This document shows, piece after piece, positions 1 through 11,700 of a DNA stretch of 64,000 bases (the first letter of the stretch is position 1; every line of letters begins with the position of its first letter). The stretch is from Syngnathus acus (lineage: Eukaryota > Chordata > Actinopteri > Syngnathiformes > Syngnathidae). A program made the translations under genes and the position numbers. Under the pieces are notes generated by a model that worked only from the letters and a program-made list of their open reading frames with translations, ran no database searches and was not told the origin of the DNA. The stretch lies in the NCBI RefSeq assembly GCF_901709675.1, contig NC_051099.1:1490001-1554000 (forward strand), in the 5' to 3' direction.

Positions 1-27
1 AAATGCCTAAATGAGATTCTCACTCAC

Positions 28-108
28 CTGCAGGTCAAAAAACTTGCTGTAGCGTCTGTAAATGAGTTCGGTGCTGCCATCGGTCCAGGAAACTTTGATG
101 ATGTAAAC
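28..108 (-). CDS. sh3pxd2b: SH3 and PX domain adaptor (TKS4-type), one internal exon of the PX domain
   Basis: This 81-bp phase 0-0 exon is read leftward. It is bounded by a TTCTCCTAG acceptor just above 108 and a CAG/GTGAGT donor just below 28. Its 27 residues contain WTDGSTE and then [10 protein letters not shown], the characteristic phosphoinositide-binding segment of the TKS4/TKS5 PX domain. The GSTE motif just before it fits SH3PXD2B better than SH3PXD2A, which has a different sequence there. The family are multi-SH3 scaffold proteins of podosomes and invadopodia; the PX domain binds membrane phosphoinositides. Exon 1, which should encode about 24 residues of the first PX strand, was not found in the window. 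The remaining exons lie beyond the left edge. The family call is strong; the choice of 2b over 2a rests on a few residues. Confidence 0.83.
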
Positions 109-1292
109 CTAGGAGAAAAGAAAACATTATTTGCAATTTTTTTTTTCTTCCTCTAGTGTGATAATATCGAGCTATTACATGTTGTCGTCTCCGGTTCATG
201 TACACCGCTTCCTGTTAAAGACGGAAGTCATTATCCGGCCAGGATACTGTAGCCCAGACTCCCGCCATGGTTGAGCAAAAGCCATTTGTTTGTTTCTCCA
301 GACACTTAGTAGGCCCCCTCGTCATTTATTTATTTATTTTTTCTTGACACTAACAAACCAGACAAAGGTCAAAGGTCAGAACAAATCCTCTTTGGCTGAA
401 GTAGTACAAAAATCCAACAGAGCTAAACAAGAAGCCATTTGTGAAAGTCATGACATCACATTCTGAAAACAAGCCATTTCTTGCAAACTAAACTCATACT
501 GATGACCAAAGTGTGACGCTTGACCCGGTTCTTTATTCTCCTCCCTAAAGGATCGCAGTGGCTGGAAACTCCCTGGTGATGGCTGCTGGCCTCCCTCCCA
601 GATTTTCCCTTGCTCTTTCAAGGATAACTGGAGACAAAGATGACACTGGAAAGACCAGGTAAATAACCGGCCAGAATTTCAAATTGGTTTATGTAAACAT
701 GAACATGCAGTGTGTGAGCTTAAAAAGGGCTTGGTTCAAATTGATGAGCTGATATGTATGAAGGTGTACGGTCAGCAAATCTGCTGCTGAGAAAAGCTGT
801 TAAATTTGCTCTCCAAAAACATTCAGAGTTCCTCTTTGGATGCAAACAAACATACGATCACGCACCAGGGCCTCGGAACTAACCCCTGCTGCATCTTTTG
901 GCAGCCTGGCGCTTGGCCTGCTGCTCACATGATGTCATCCATGTGCACTTTGGCAGGCAACAGCCTCTATGACCTCCTCGCTCACTTAACACTGAATGAT
1001 GGAGGCTCTATTGTCCAGTGCTAAGAAATGAGCCATTGTCTTGTTCACATTCTTTAGTCCCACACCAACACGGCAGTAGGAAAAAAAAAATCCAACCTTT
1101 CTTAAAATCACAGTAATAAAGATGCCTGTACCTTTAATATTTTTTTTAAGATGATGCCAATTTGAGCCTGGAACGGATTGAATCACTTGACATGATTTCC
1201 TATGGAATAATAGTTTTGAAAATATTCCCAACCTGGTTTTGGCTGAGTAGTGGCTGGCAGGGCTGCCTTTCCAGTAGCCAAAAAAAAAAAAG

Positions 1293-1395
1293 CAGCACAG
1301 TGGAATAATAGTTAGCATGTCTGCCTCTTAGTGGAGAGGTTCTGGGTTTGAATCTTGGTTTGGGCCTTCATATGTGGAGGTTGCATGTTCATCTT
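1293..1395 (+). repeat. tRNA-derived (SINE-like) repeat fragment
   Basis: The stretch reads GCACAGTGG, then GTTAGCATGTCTGCCTC, then GGTTCTGGGTTTGAATC, then TGGAGGTTGCATGTTC. The order box A-like, box B-like, then a TGTGGAGxTTGCATGTTC tail is typical of a widespread fish interspersed repeat. A second degraded copy in the opposite orientation is at 14176-14240. Confidence 0.55.
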
Positions 1396-2572
1396 CTGTA
1401 GAGGTTATTATAACAGTGCTATATGAACATCTCCTGACTCAATATAAGGTCACGTGTACATTTGAGTGTGTGAAATACACACAGTATTAGGTACATTAAT
1501 GATTGATAGTCATTTTTATGATTATGGTTATAACTGAATAGCACGTCGTCATTGCAAGAGCTCTTTCTAATATTTCCATATATGTAATATTTCCATTTTG
1601 GAGTGCCTGGAAATTGTGCGAAATGTGGAATGTACACATTTTATACTCCCCCAGATGCAGTGAAATCGGAGGGGGTCATCCAGAAACTCCATTCGAGTGC
1701 AACTCTTTAACTTACCCCAGAATTTTTAACTTGTAACGCATACTTTTTATAACTAAGTGTACTAATACCCATATATTACTTTACACACGGTCGGGAATGT
1801 ACAAAACTAAAGTGCGTTCCTTTAAAGCAAAATCCCGTTAGAAATCTGGCATCTGGCAGATAGCGGTAATATGATCCTCTCTTTGTTTTTACTTTAGTCA
1901 ACAGAAGAGGAGGAGGAAAAAAGGTGGGGAAAGCTGCAGAACAACATTTTGTTTCACAATTGAACTACCGACATGTTGTTTTAGTCAACTAATAGCAGTC
2001 TTACATAATGTTTGCTGGGGTTTCTCCGTTTTTGAACATCTTGCACGGTCACTTCTTGCACGGTCCTCCTTGGCATGATGTCCTCCTCGGTATTTCGCCT
2101 CCAAGATCAATCTGACGGGCTTTCAATAAGTGAGCGATGAATAAAGTTTGCACCGTGACGGTTCTTAGTCATCCGCGTCTCCCAGATGCGCACCTTCAAA
2201 ATGATTTTTTTCCCCCCCTCCGGTAGGTCACCCTATTTCCCGTCCCACGTTACGCTATCCGGGAAAAGTTGCAGACTTCCTAGTTTGCGCGTCTCCCCCT
2301 TCTGTCTTTCTTTCTTTCTTTCTCTCTTTCACGAGCGCTAAGCACACTCCCAGCCTATCCCAGCTCGCCCACTTCAGCTCAAAGTGGGACGGTCCAGTAG
2401 AAGGGAGAAAAAAAAAGAAAAAGAAAGAAAGAAATGCTTCGAATACGAACCTCCTCCCCCGCGGCTTACAGGATAGGACCATGATGACATCTAGGTGCGC
2501 TCTTTGCTGTCAAACTGTTTTGGCACAGAATAGAAAAACCACCAATGACGTCACTGGAAACGGTCGCAAATT

Positions 2573-2735
2573 GATCATCTATCATCAATTTATCATCAAC
2601 CTATCATCTATCTATCATCTAGTATCTATCATCTATGTATCCGTCATCATCATCTATTTATCATCTATTCATTATTTTAATCTATCATTTGTGTATCTGT
2701 CATCTATTTATCAATTCAACGATTTATTTACCCAT
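2573..2735 (+). repeat. Degenerate ATCT/ATCA microsatellite
   Basis: The stretch is built from TATCATCTATC-type words (ATCT, ATCA and TTTATC variants) for about 160 bp. Apparent open frames across it are low-complexity and not coding. Confidence 0.8.
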
Positions 2736-3215
2736 TTATCTAATGTGGCTATTCGTGACGCGTGTTTGGGTACTTGTTGTAAAACAGCACCATCTTCTGA
2801 CCGGTTTAGTTCATTACATTGGTACTGTACATGTGGCACTTTACCCAATTCAGCTGATGACACGTTCAAGGCTGCAAAGGAAAGTAAAAATATGGTTTTG
2901 GAAGCCATCAAAATGAAAAACTCTACAATACTTAATATAAGCATTTGAGAATGTGGAATAGTGATACTCAAGGTTGGATTCCTTCTTGAAAATTGAATTA
3001 TTTAATCTCAAAACTGAAAATCTATTGCAAACTTTTAATGCACAATATACCATCATGACCACTATCATGGATATATTTTTCCTATACAAAAATCAGTCAT
3101 AGATCAACTGCAATAAATGTTTCTCGTAATGACAGTGAATGATAAAGCTGGATGATACTGCTCCTGCTTTTATACTGTAGAGTATTTTTAGCAAATAGAA
3201 ACTGTAAATAGACAG

Positions 3216-3382
3216 TCAAATGAAGGGTGAAGGGTCAGTGCCGTCACACATCTGCAGCTTCAGGTGCGAGGTGATGCCGGCGAAACGCTCCTGCAAGGGC
3301 AGCACGTAACCCAGCGGGTCCCCCGACGCCACCGTGCCAGTGTAACGCAAAGGTCGAATGTTAAAGATCTTTACACAGTGCT
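3216..3382 (-). CDS. lect2-like terminal exon (C-terminal half of M23/LECT2 domain)
   Basis: Acceptor CTTTCTCCCGCCCAG precedes the exon; the TGA stop is at 3216-3218. It encodes HCVKIFNIRPLRY, then LGYVLPLQERF, SHLKLQMC and the end DPSPFI. These match LECT2 blocks CVKMFYIKP, LLPLQ, SHVHIENC and DPTAYL. The Lys in SHLK replaces the zinc-ligand His of SHVH. Confidence 0.8.
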
Positions 3383-5174
3383 CTGGGCGGGAGAAAGAAA
3401 CAGACTCCCTTGAATTCATTTGAATAAATCTAATGCTCCAAATCTTTGCCGTATAGAGGAGTGGCTTTGCTCCAATAGGCATGTTTTTAGAATGTCAGTG
3501 GAAGCCAAAGAGAAATATTAGTTTTCCGCTATACCACCACGCTGGGGAAATAACAGCACATATTAACCTGATGTTTTAGAATCCCAAATCGAACCTCAAA
3601 ATGCCATTGGAGAGCTCCGGAGTTAACTCAAGCCCATCACCTGCGCCTGCTAATGGTGCGTTTTCGGCATTAATGCGCGTGTCAGGACGAGGTAATGCCT
3701 CTTCTGTGATGTTTAATCATGTCTTGGCTTTAGCGAAAGATGAAAGGAGCCGGACTGCACATACAGGCTTTTCTGATAATGCTGCTCAATTAGGGGCCAA
3801 GGGACTAATGATGTTCTCTCGGGATGCTCTCAAGATACCCCCACGCAAACATGCAAACACGTATGGCTGGGATTTCCATTTGGCCTGTGATGATGGTTAT
3901 TTATTTATTTTTTTACACATGAAGAGGGGTCCTTGGTGTTAAAGGCAACCAGGAGTTCAGCGGAATCTTAATCTAATCTCTTTAATCTCTAAACTTCCTT
4001 CCCACGGTTTCGCCATAATACCAGAGGCAGCACCTTTGGTCATAAAAATGACATTAGCCCACCAAATCTTTCCCACAGCTCTTGTAAAAAGTAAAAAAAA
4101 AACATAATATTGAGTCACTCTTACTGTCATTGGCAAGTTTGACGCCATCATACTGGAAACCAGCTGCATCTTTCTGACTCACTGGTCCAGCCAGAGAGCC
4201 TGAGAATGGAGCGCTGACTGCACCGTAGTCAGCACACACCAAGTCCACTGTGCTGTTTAGACCTCTGAACAGGAGGCAGGGTTAGAAAAAATGGCATGAG
4301 AAGGAAGTATCAGTAATATCGTAAAACAGAGTTCCACTTGAATTTGTCACAGAAGGCCAAATACGAAATTGCGTAACACAACCTAAAAGTGTTTTTATTG
4401 GGTCCCTGGGTGGCTTGTCAAGTTCAAAGTTTTATTTCTGTTTGATGATTTTTGCACCGTCAGTCTTCTGCCCCAGGTACTCACCCAGACCTTGGAGACG
4501 CGCCAGTTATCCATTACAAAATACTGCATGTCCAAAGATACACCGCAATTGCTTTTTCACTTCCTGCGATACGGCGCGCTCGTCTTGACAAAGTAGCTCA
4601 TAACTCTCAGATCACAGAGCGAGCGAGACGAGAGACGCCTTAGGGTACTTTTCGAAAGTTGATCACACTGGAAATTCAGCATGAAAAACATTTTATGTTT
4701 TAAAAAAAAAAGAGAGCTGAGCAAATCACCCGATGGAGTCGAAAGCTCCACAACCGTGCATGTCGCAGCTCCTCACTCTGTTGTTATAGTGACCGCTGCA
4801 TAGGACACTCCAAGCTCCAACTATGGAGAAGATAATATGTAAGTGGACGGACTAACCTGAAGACGCTATCCACCCTTTACCTGGCATACAGCACAGCCTG
4901 GTCGTTCCATGCCCTGAACATTTGTCTCTCAGGTATCGACCTTGGCAGACGAATCGCTGGAGCTGGCAGATGCCTCCCAATCTGGTGCAGCCGGCATCAT
5001 TTGTTCTTCCGCTTCTTGCCTTTTTGACCTTCCTCCTTCGGGTGACAGCTTCAGGTCTCCTGTCGTCTGCTTCGGCGTCATTTTTCATCACCTTAATGGC
5101 GCTGTCAGCCTTTTTCCCAGGGCCTTGAATTATTAGACTTTTCCTCTTGTCGTGTCCTGAAGCGCACAGGACAT
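3216..5174 (-). CDS. LECT2/myeloid protein 1-like secreted protein with six-cysteine domain (gene span, first exon missing)
   Basis: Three exons (4881-5174, 4125-4262, 3216-3382) join in one open frame, all with phase-1 junctions, giving about 199 residues without the start. Order: a lysine/arginine-rich linker, a six-cysteine domain, then a LECT2/M23-like domain. The last part aligns with LECT2 around CVKxFxIxPxxY, LxLPLQ and the C-x-x-x-DP ending. LECT2 proteins are secreted and tied to innate immunity and hepatic signalling. The fold is that of M23 peptidases with a structural zinc. Here the His four residues before the conserved Asp is Asn, and the second His of SHxH is Lys, so the zinc site is probably gone. 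The first included exon starts in phase 1, so a signal-peptide exon must lie further right; it was not identified. Family assignment is good; function of this paralogue is not known from sequence. Confidence 0.72.
3383..4124 (-). other. Intron of lect2-like gene
   Basis: GT-AG intron (ACA/GTAAGAG donor; CCGCCCAG acceptor) joining phase-1 exons. An open frame of 113 residues on the plus strand at 3601-3942 resembles no family and is taken as chance. Confidence 0.7.
4125..4262 (-). CDS. lect2-like middle exon (N-terminal half of M23/LECT2 domain)
   Basis: The 138-bp exon, phase 1-1, encodes LNSTVDLVCADYGAVSAPFS followed by a GxLxGPV block and YDGVKL. It matches the LECT2 segment GVDVLC...VYAPFTG...NGVRI. 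Two overlapping acceptors are possible (TTCAG or TTCAGAG). Only the second, starting the exon at 4262, keeps the frame with the cysteine-rich exon. The conserved Asp of VDLVC is kept; the zinc-ligand His four residues upstream is Asn. Confidence 0.8.
4263..4880 (-). other. Intron of lect2-like gene
   Basis: Lies between the CCAG/GTAAAG donor at 4881 and the acceptor at 4263. It contains a donor-like CTGG/GTGAGT at about 4489, but the frames leading to it are stopped or out of phase, so no further exon is called. Confidence 0.6.
4881..5174 (-). CDS. lect2-like exon with basic linker and six-cysteine domain
   Basis: The 294-bp exon, phase 1-1, has acceptor TTTCATATCTCCAG and donor TGCCAG/GTAAAG. 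It encodes an acidic/basic linker containing TRRRKVKKAR, a possible proprotein-convertase site. A domain with spacing C-x6-C-x6-C-x8-C-x8-CC follows (GCTRLGGICQ ... CQGRY ... LCCMPG). This CC-ended layout resembles small cysteine-rich domains that accompany peptidase and lysozyme domains, and loosely resembles beta-defensin spacing. An alternative donor TCAG/GTTAGT at 4857 also keeps phase 1 and would add eight residues. Confidence 0.68.
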
Positions 5175-7480
5175 CTGGAGATATGAAAGGCGAAGTTAGA
5201 ATTATTCGGATTAGTAAGGAAGTCACCTTTTAAAATGACTTGGCTGGGAAATTTATTGGTATAAACTTTTGGGGAAATGAACACAACCTCCCTGATAAGA
5301 AAAGAGTCAGGGCTAAATTGCTATTCTTTAAAGCCGCCCGACGCGAATGATCAATATCTAAGGCGGAGTTGCAGATTGCTTTACAATGTTATCAAAGGGT
5401 AGTGAGCATTTTGCGGACACTCGCAAATGGCTTTTGGTGAAACACAAGTTGGGATGAAGTCTTACTCTGCTGATGGAATCACATTTTCCTTTATACTTTC
5501 TCGTCTCGCACTTGTTGAAGGACTGCCTCCACGCGGACGAAGCAATTCAGTTATTCATAGAGTGTCTTCAGTCTGACATATACTAATTACCCGGCTCAGA
5601 CACGCGCCTTTGCTCTTCATTAACTCCATTAACCCCCAGCGCCACAGAAGATATTTCAATGACGCTAGCCTGTAAAAAAAAAAAAAAAAAAAAAACCTGC
5701 ACTGTGATTGAACAAAGCCGCTTATCTCCGCAAGACTTTTAAATGGCTGCCAGCCAGTCGGAAGATGGCTGGCTGCGGCGTGGCCAAGCAATTTTCAACC
5801 TGTACGTGGACTGAAATGAGAAAGGGCAGCATTTTGGATCAAAAGTCTTGTTGGGCTTCTGGTACTGAATAATGATTCGGGAGGTGGATGCTGCACGTGA
5901 TGCTTTCTTGGATACTGGTCGGCTTCTTAATCGATACAGGGCAGGTCTAGGTGCTTTAATTATGTATGTATTGCACAGCATTGTGAATAAATCAATACTT
6001 TTAACTTTGGGGGAATAGTTTGGCTGCCACCGGGACTTTGACCCACTAGATGGGCGGGTTGAGTTTAATTGAGGAGTTCCCTTTAAAGTAGCATGATGGC
6101 GCTAACTCCGGAATGCTAAATACAGTTAACAGTTTAGGAGGATCATTTTCTATTCCGATTGACTGGCAGGCTCTTCAACTCCATCCGACATTTTGCGCAA
6201 TGCCGCTGCTGGGCTGAATTGTGTCCAGAGTGTGGCATGACTCATTTCATCTCTCAACAAGTCTCATTTTCATGTCACTCGGCAGACCTTGGGAGTCAGC
6301 GTGTGCCTTGAGCTTTGCAGTTAGATGCAATGATTTAATGAGATGCACCGATTTAATGATGCATTAAGCATTCAATCATGCTTTAAATGTCTCCCCTACT
6401 GGCATTCTAGCAAAAAGACCCAAATTCCCCCAAGGTTTGTATTTATAGACCTTCGCTCATGGTGACCTCTGTGGTCAAACATTTTTTTTTTCCTATTTAT
6501 TCTTCTTCTGACAGATATTATTCATGTGTTGCATGCGGACTTTACACGTGTGTCTGCTCAACTTGATTTCAGCATTGCATGTGTTATGATGCATATGATA
6601 AGATGCCCACATGGTGTGTGCACTTTATATACAATACATACGACTTACAACATATCAGGAAAGTGGTCACAGTGAAATGTAGTCCAAGCAGCATTGCATT
6701 GCCGGGAAAAACAAATCTGTTGCACAGACAACAACAAAATGATCGTGCCAATTATATTCAAAATAAAAAGCGTCGTTGGTTATGAATTGTTTCATCTCGT
6801 CAATTTTCAATTCTGATAAATCTGTTATAAATTACAAGTGAGATAAAATGGGGTTATACTTACCTGTGCCACTGAGAAGTTGCAGTGTTGCAATAGGAGT
6901 GGGTCAAAACACAAGGGAGGAACTGTTTGGGGAAAAAAAACTGGAGACATTCCCCCTGTGTCAATATTGATATTGGCTCGTGGTAAAGGCACATATTTAG
7001 TTGCTCGAAAAAAAGGGCTGTTTATTGAGTTTTTGCCGCTTCACTGAAAACGACTCGGAGCTTGCAGTCAAAGTGTAAAATTCAATTCGCTCTTGTATTT
7101 ACTGTAGAATGAGTTACAACCATCTGAGCCTATTTTTCTTATAAAATAATGCTTTGACACATTATCGTAATGAGATATATTGGCTGTAAAAGCTTGTATT
7201 TCAAAACAACGCAGAAACTCCAGGTGGCTTTTTTTCATTTTCATTGCACTATAAAATATAACAATAAGCCGTACGTGACGATATTTCGATGCTCCATTGG
7301 GAAATGTGGCTCAAAACACTGTCTGCTTTACGGCTTGCAGACTTTGCTCTTTACAGCCATATGACATATTATGCTTTCTGCACTTTTCGTTGAGGCTGTG
7401 ATGGAATTTAATCATAATTGATTTTGACCTGAGCATGTTCACGCTGTGATTACGTGAATACATATGTAGATATTAGCAAA
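5175..7480. other. Non-coding stretch upstream of lect2-like gene
   Basis: It contains a 22-base poly-A near 5674-5695. A good donor, CACAG/GTAAGT, reads leftward at 6864, but the open frame before it does not end in the phase needed by the lect2-like exon. The missing signal-peptide exon should be here or further right. Confidence 0.45.
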
Positions 7481-7653
7481 TACCGTAATTTTCGGACTAT
7501 AAGTCGCACCGGAGTATAAGTCGCACCAGCCATAAAATGCCCAAAAAAGTGAAAAAAACCCATATATATGTATATAAATCGCTCCTGAGTATAAGTCGCC
7601 CCCCCACCCAAACTATGAAAAAAACCGCGACTTATAGTCCGAAAATTACGGTA
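7481..7653 (+). mobile_element. Tc1/mariner-type MITE, copy 1 (with TA target sites)
   Basis: Terminal inverted repeats CCGTAATTTTCGGACTATAA / TTATAGTCCGAAAATTACGG of about 27 bp are flanked by TA dinucleotides. Inside are direct copies of ATAAGTCGC spaced along the element. It has no coding capacity. It differs from copies 2 and 3 at only a few positions near the CATATATATG centre. Confidence 0.93.
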
Positions 7654-7746
7654 CACAAATGGTTGTTCCACCAGACTCAGTAGCTGAGAACATGCAATTG
7701 TATGGCTTTTGAGACGCTTCAAGTTTTTTATCCGTCTGAATAATGC

Positions 7747-7774
7747 AGAGAGAGAGAGAGAGCGAGAGAGAGAG
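7747..7774 (+). repeat. (AG)n microsatellite
   Basis: About 28 bases of AG repeats with one GC interruption. Confidence 0.85.
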
Positions 7775-8216
7775 CACTTTGGAAGAAAGTCATCCGACGC
7801 ATTTGGTAAACAAATATCTGGGCAACGTAGTACCCAGGTTGAAGCAGATGGCTTTACATCAGAAAACAAGAGAGGAGAGTTGGGGAGCGGACTAATGATG
7901 TAGAAAGAAAGGTTAGTGGCTCTTAAATGTGAGAGGACAAGAGGAGAAAAGCTGAAAAAGTCAAAGAAAAGCCATGCAGCCAGATAGAGAGATGAATCAC
8001 GAGTCATTCTGTTTGCAGAAGAAAGCCTTGCCGTAATTCTCTATGGGAGTCCTTTTGATGCGCCGATGCTTAAATAGAAACTCGGGCCACATTCTTCATG
8101 CTCCTGAGTGGATGGAACTGACATTTCAGTTAGTTGTGGCATTTGGAGAAAAGAGGAGACGAGATGCTACAAGTGTTTCCTAGCAACAGTTCTCTGCAGA
8201 AGCTCTCCCACGTGAA

Positions 8217-8297
8217 CGCCCCCACCCCCACCCGCCCAGCAGCCCCTAAACGCACCCACCCACACCCCCTCTGAACTCCCTCCCTCCCTCCCTCCCC
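8217..8297 (+). repeat. C-rich tract ending in (CCCT)n
   Basis: CCCCCACCC words are followed by a run of CTCC/CCCT tetranucleotides at about 8276-8296. Confidence 0.8.
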
Positions 8298-8680
8298 AAG
8301 ATAGGAGTTGCAGCAATGCACCACTTGCTTCAGACCTGGAATGCATTTTAATTCCACACCATCAGGCCTCCGTGGAAGCCACGTTGACGTTGGCCCCCTC
8401 CTTTGCCCAATATACGGATTAAAAAAATATTTTCATCCATTTAAAAGCTGTGCGATTAAAATGCACTTCTAGTGCCCTTTTTTTTTATGCGGCTCAGGTG
8501 AAGAGGGCGTTGCACAAACATCTAGCATGTGCAGTAAGGCTGAGTGAGTTGATAGTGAAATGGTGCTGGCAGCAGACAGAGGGCACTAAAGTCTGAAGAA
8601 TCAATGGATGGATGTGAGGGTGGGCAGATGACTCCTGATCTAGAGGGAACAAAAACGACATTTAGATTAAGGATTCAGCC

Positions 8681-8757
8681 ATCCGTTTTCTGGCACGCTT
8701 TTCCTCACGAGGGTCACAGGTGGTGCACACCCTGGAGGTCTGGACTGGTTGGCAGAC
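8681..8757 (+). repeat. Fragment of a dispersed fish repeat
   Basis: The words ATCCGTTTTCTGG, TTCCTCACGAGGGTCAC and CACCCTGGA follow the common fish pattern ATCCATTTTCT...CTTATCCTCACGAGGGTCAC...ACACCCTGGA. A shorter relative (ATCCATCCATTTTGTTCC then CTTATCCTG) is near 29348. Confidence 0.5.
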
Positions 8758-11700
8758 AACTGCACTACAGTAAATGTTATCTGCAATTCTATTTCTCAAC
8801 ATTACATGAATCCGCTTAATCCTGCAGATGCTAAAAAAAAGTCTTGAAAGTCACAGCAGGCTATGCGTAACTAGTTTGTTATTGAGAAGTCAGGACCGAA
8901 TGCCAGAGCAGACATACAGAACGTTGTGGGTCAAAATGAGGAATTCACAGGGGGATGGATTTTGCGCCGATCAAAGCGTGATTGATGAAGCATTGCAGAC
9001 AAGAGCGAGCATATCAAAGCCAGCAGGGAGGGTGGCGAAATCGTCGCCTGCAGCTTCGGCCAAAACGATGATGGGGAACGAGGAGATGAATGAAGATTGA
9101 AACAAATATGTCTTCCTAATGTTGGCTGGGTTCATTCAGATACCGCTTTCAAAGTTTGTGCGGGCAATCTAATATAAGCCCTGGGCCCTACCAGGTCCCC
9201 CATCCATTTATTGAAGACCACCCGAACAGACTCAGCCTTAAAAAATAACCGTTTCCCTCATGCAGCTTCGTTTCACATCCGAGCTGAATCTTTATTCAAA
9301 ATCAGTTTCACAAAGCGGCATGCAATTACATCCACATTATCAGTAATTACGGAGTTTTCAAGTCCTTCAATGTTGCTTCGGCGTGTAATTAGTCTTTATA
9401 AGCTACCTGCTACACACCATTAGCGCCGTTCCCGTACACTTGCCGCCAGAGCATCTGCAGAACCAACCTTTGCACAACGGAAGATGATTATTGCTTGGCT
9501 ATGAAGTATTAATTAAAGTCGTGTTGGGATACACACAGAGAAGATTCTACGGTTTCTCTCTCATCAATCGTCCCTTCTGGGTCAGGAGAGTGCTGGAGCT
9601 ATTTTGGACAAGGTTTACCCTTAGTCATGAGTTTAAATGATGACTTTTGATTCCTAAGAAATACCTGACCGGGACTTGATTGTCCATGACTGTGTGGTTT
9701 TGATTTTGCTTTGCCCCTGAAGATGGCAGTAATCATCCACAGAAGGAGCCAGGCCCTCGAGGAGGCACGTTGCAAACGCACAGCTCCCCTGACTTAATTA
9801 CATAGCACTCTCATGCCACGGAACGTGATCATTCAAAGAGTATGTGGCTGGATGGCAAGAGAGATGTTCAAAGTGAGATAAGGAAAAAAATAGCAGAAGA
9901 AACTGCGGGAGCGCATTTGTTTTGCTTTTGCAAATAATGGTGTCATCTTCCCCTGCTGCGATTCTCCAAACATCTCGGCATCATCACACTTTTGTCAGCG
10001 AGCACATAAAAGACCATTTTCACGACACCAAAACAGACAGACATTAAATAATGATTTAAATTAAGCCGAGTGCTACCCGAACCTGATTTTGATTACGTCA
10101 CCATAAATGATGACAATTGTTCTTTTCCAAGTCCTTTCGGGTGAACAGAACAAAAACACAACTATACATTTGAACTGTTATTTTATACTTTATGGGTCTT
10201 GACATTACAACAAGTATAGACATAAAAATCATTGCAGTGATTCATGATAACATTTTTGGAATGTATTTATTTCTATGCGGGGTATCTTTGTGTCTATTCA
10301 TATTTACTTCCAAATGGGAAAAAAAACAAGCTAGGGAAAGAGAGTGAGAAACGACTTGAGCGAGCGGGGCGAAAAGGCCAACTAGACACATGGACGCTGT
10401 TAACAGGAGTCATTAGTGTCACCAGTCAGATATACTAGTTTCAAGAATGCACAAGGGTGCCTTATTTTGGGCCACTTAGCACAAAAAACATTGACCAGCC
10501 CGCTGTAGAAAGCTCAGTATGTGAAGGTAGTAGTATATCCAATTTGTGCCTTTCTCCCTTGACGCTAATGTAGCATGCAGGAAAAAGTCTACTTGGCCAA
10601 TGGAATCACCCGCGCTTTGACTATTTTTGCAGAATGATTGGATTGGGAAAAGTCATTATTTTACACAGAAACATAGCTAATAAGCGTGATACCTATAATG
10701 CTTGTTTCCACTTTTATTTTCCCTACACCTGTGTAAGTCAGGTGTCAAAAGCAACATGGCCCATTAGTGCAAATAGCAACTGCTGCAATTTGTTTTCTGG
10801 GTGGGAACGCTACCTGTGGCTGTTGTGCGACTGACATTTAGGAGAATCAAACTCAAGGGGGAGTGAAATGGAAAGTCAAAACAGGAGATGGATACTCGGC
10901 ATTCAATTACAAATGATTGAAAGACTCTTTCGTGATCGAAGGCAGACATTTCCTATGATCTGGAATGTACGTCACATCCAATCAGGAATGATCAACCTTA
11001 CCTGAGACCGACGGTGCTCTTCCATGGCGACGTCTCTTATCCTATTCTCCACTTACACCGCCGCTATCACGTATTCAATTTTTGCTGGAATTAAATTTGC
11101 AGAATGCCCGTGAACTCCATCAGTATTGATTTGAAGTCTCTTAAAAGCTTCATGACCTGATAGTACTTCTATAAGATGTTCTCATAGCGTCTGAGGGTGC
11201 TTTCGCACCTATTGTTCACATTCTCTGAAAAGTGGTAGACTTTGATTTTGTTTTGCTCGTAAAAAAAATCCAAGTGAACTTAAATGCATCGTAACAAACC
11301 ACTTGATCGGTTTCGTTTCTTAAGTTGAAAGACTGTAAATAGGAACATTTTATGGCCTGGTGGAATAATGAATGACAGAGGCATTAAACTGAATAGCTAA
11401 GTGCATTTTTATAGGCATCTTGAGCCAATTAACCAAAACCTGTTTGGTAAGTTGATGGTCTCATATATTTGTTTGCTTGTTTTTAACACTATCTCTTATT
11501 ATGACGTTTAAAGATGATTCATAATGGAAGTGCGTCAGTATAAAATTCAAAATGTCTATTATTATTTCAAAATTCATGACCACAATTGAATGTTGTGTTG
11601 CCTGACTTTATTGTCACTCAAATGTAAATTCAGGACTGTTGGTCCTCATTTGCATTTTTCAAGTCATTTTGGCCATTTGTCTTTTTAAGGACATGGATGA

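Larger units (their letters stand above)
109..3215. other. Non-coding stretch between sh3pxd2b exon and lect2-like gene
   Basis: No exon of a recognised family was seen here. It holds a tRNA-derived repeat fragment near 1293-1395, a degenerate ATCT microsatellite near 2573-2735, and a relatively CpG-rich patch at about 2040-2480 with TTTC runs. That patch could be a promoter, but no transcript start can be assigned. The missing first exon of sh3pxd2b could lie here or further right. In the latter case lect2-like and insb would sit inside its first intron. Confidence 0.5.

Noticed and set aside
2481-2948. 155-codon open frame on the plus strand
   Set aside because: Most of it is translated ATCT microsatellite.
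3601-3942. 113-codon open frame on the plus strand
   Set aside because: Lies in an intron of the lect2-like gene and shows no family signature.
4489-4560. Extra lect2-like exon suggested by CTGG/GTGAGT
   Set aside because: The frames needed to join 4881-5174 and 4125-4262 contain stops, and those two exons already join in phase.
6864-6950. Possible signal-peptide exon of the lect2-like gene with CACAG/GTAAGT donor
   Set aside because: The ATG-led frame ends in phase 0 while the next exon needs phase 1; the phase-1 frame has a stop and no ATG.
7450-8007. 185-codon open frame on the minus strand
   Set aside because: It runs through MITE copy 1 and an AG repeat, and has no protein family features.
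11002-11025. Possible first coding exon on the minus strand (GCCATGG start, MEEHRRSQ, CAG/GTAAGG donor)
   Set aside because: Good start and donor context, but only eight codons, and it cannot supply the missing first PX strand of sh3pxd2b or the phase-1 signal exon of the lect2-like gene.
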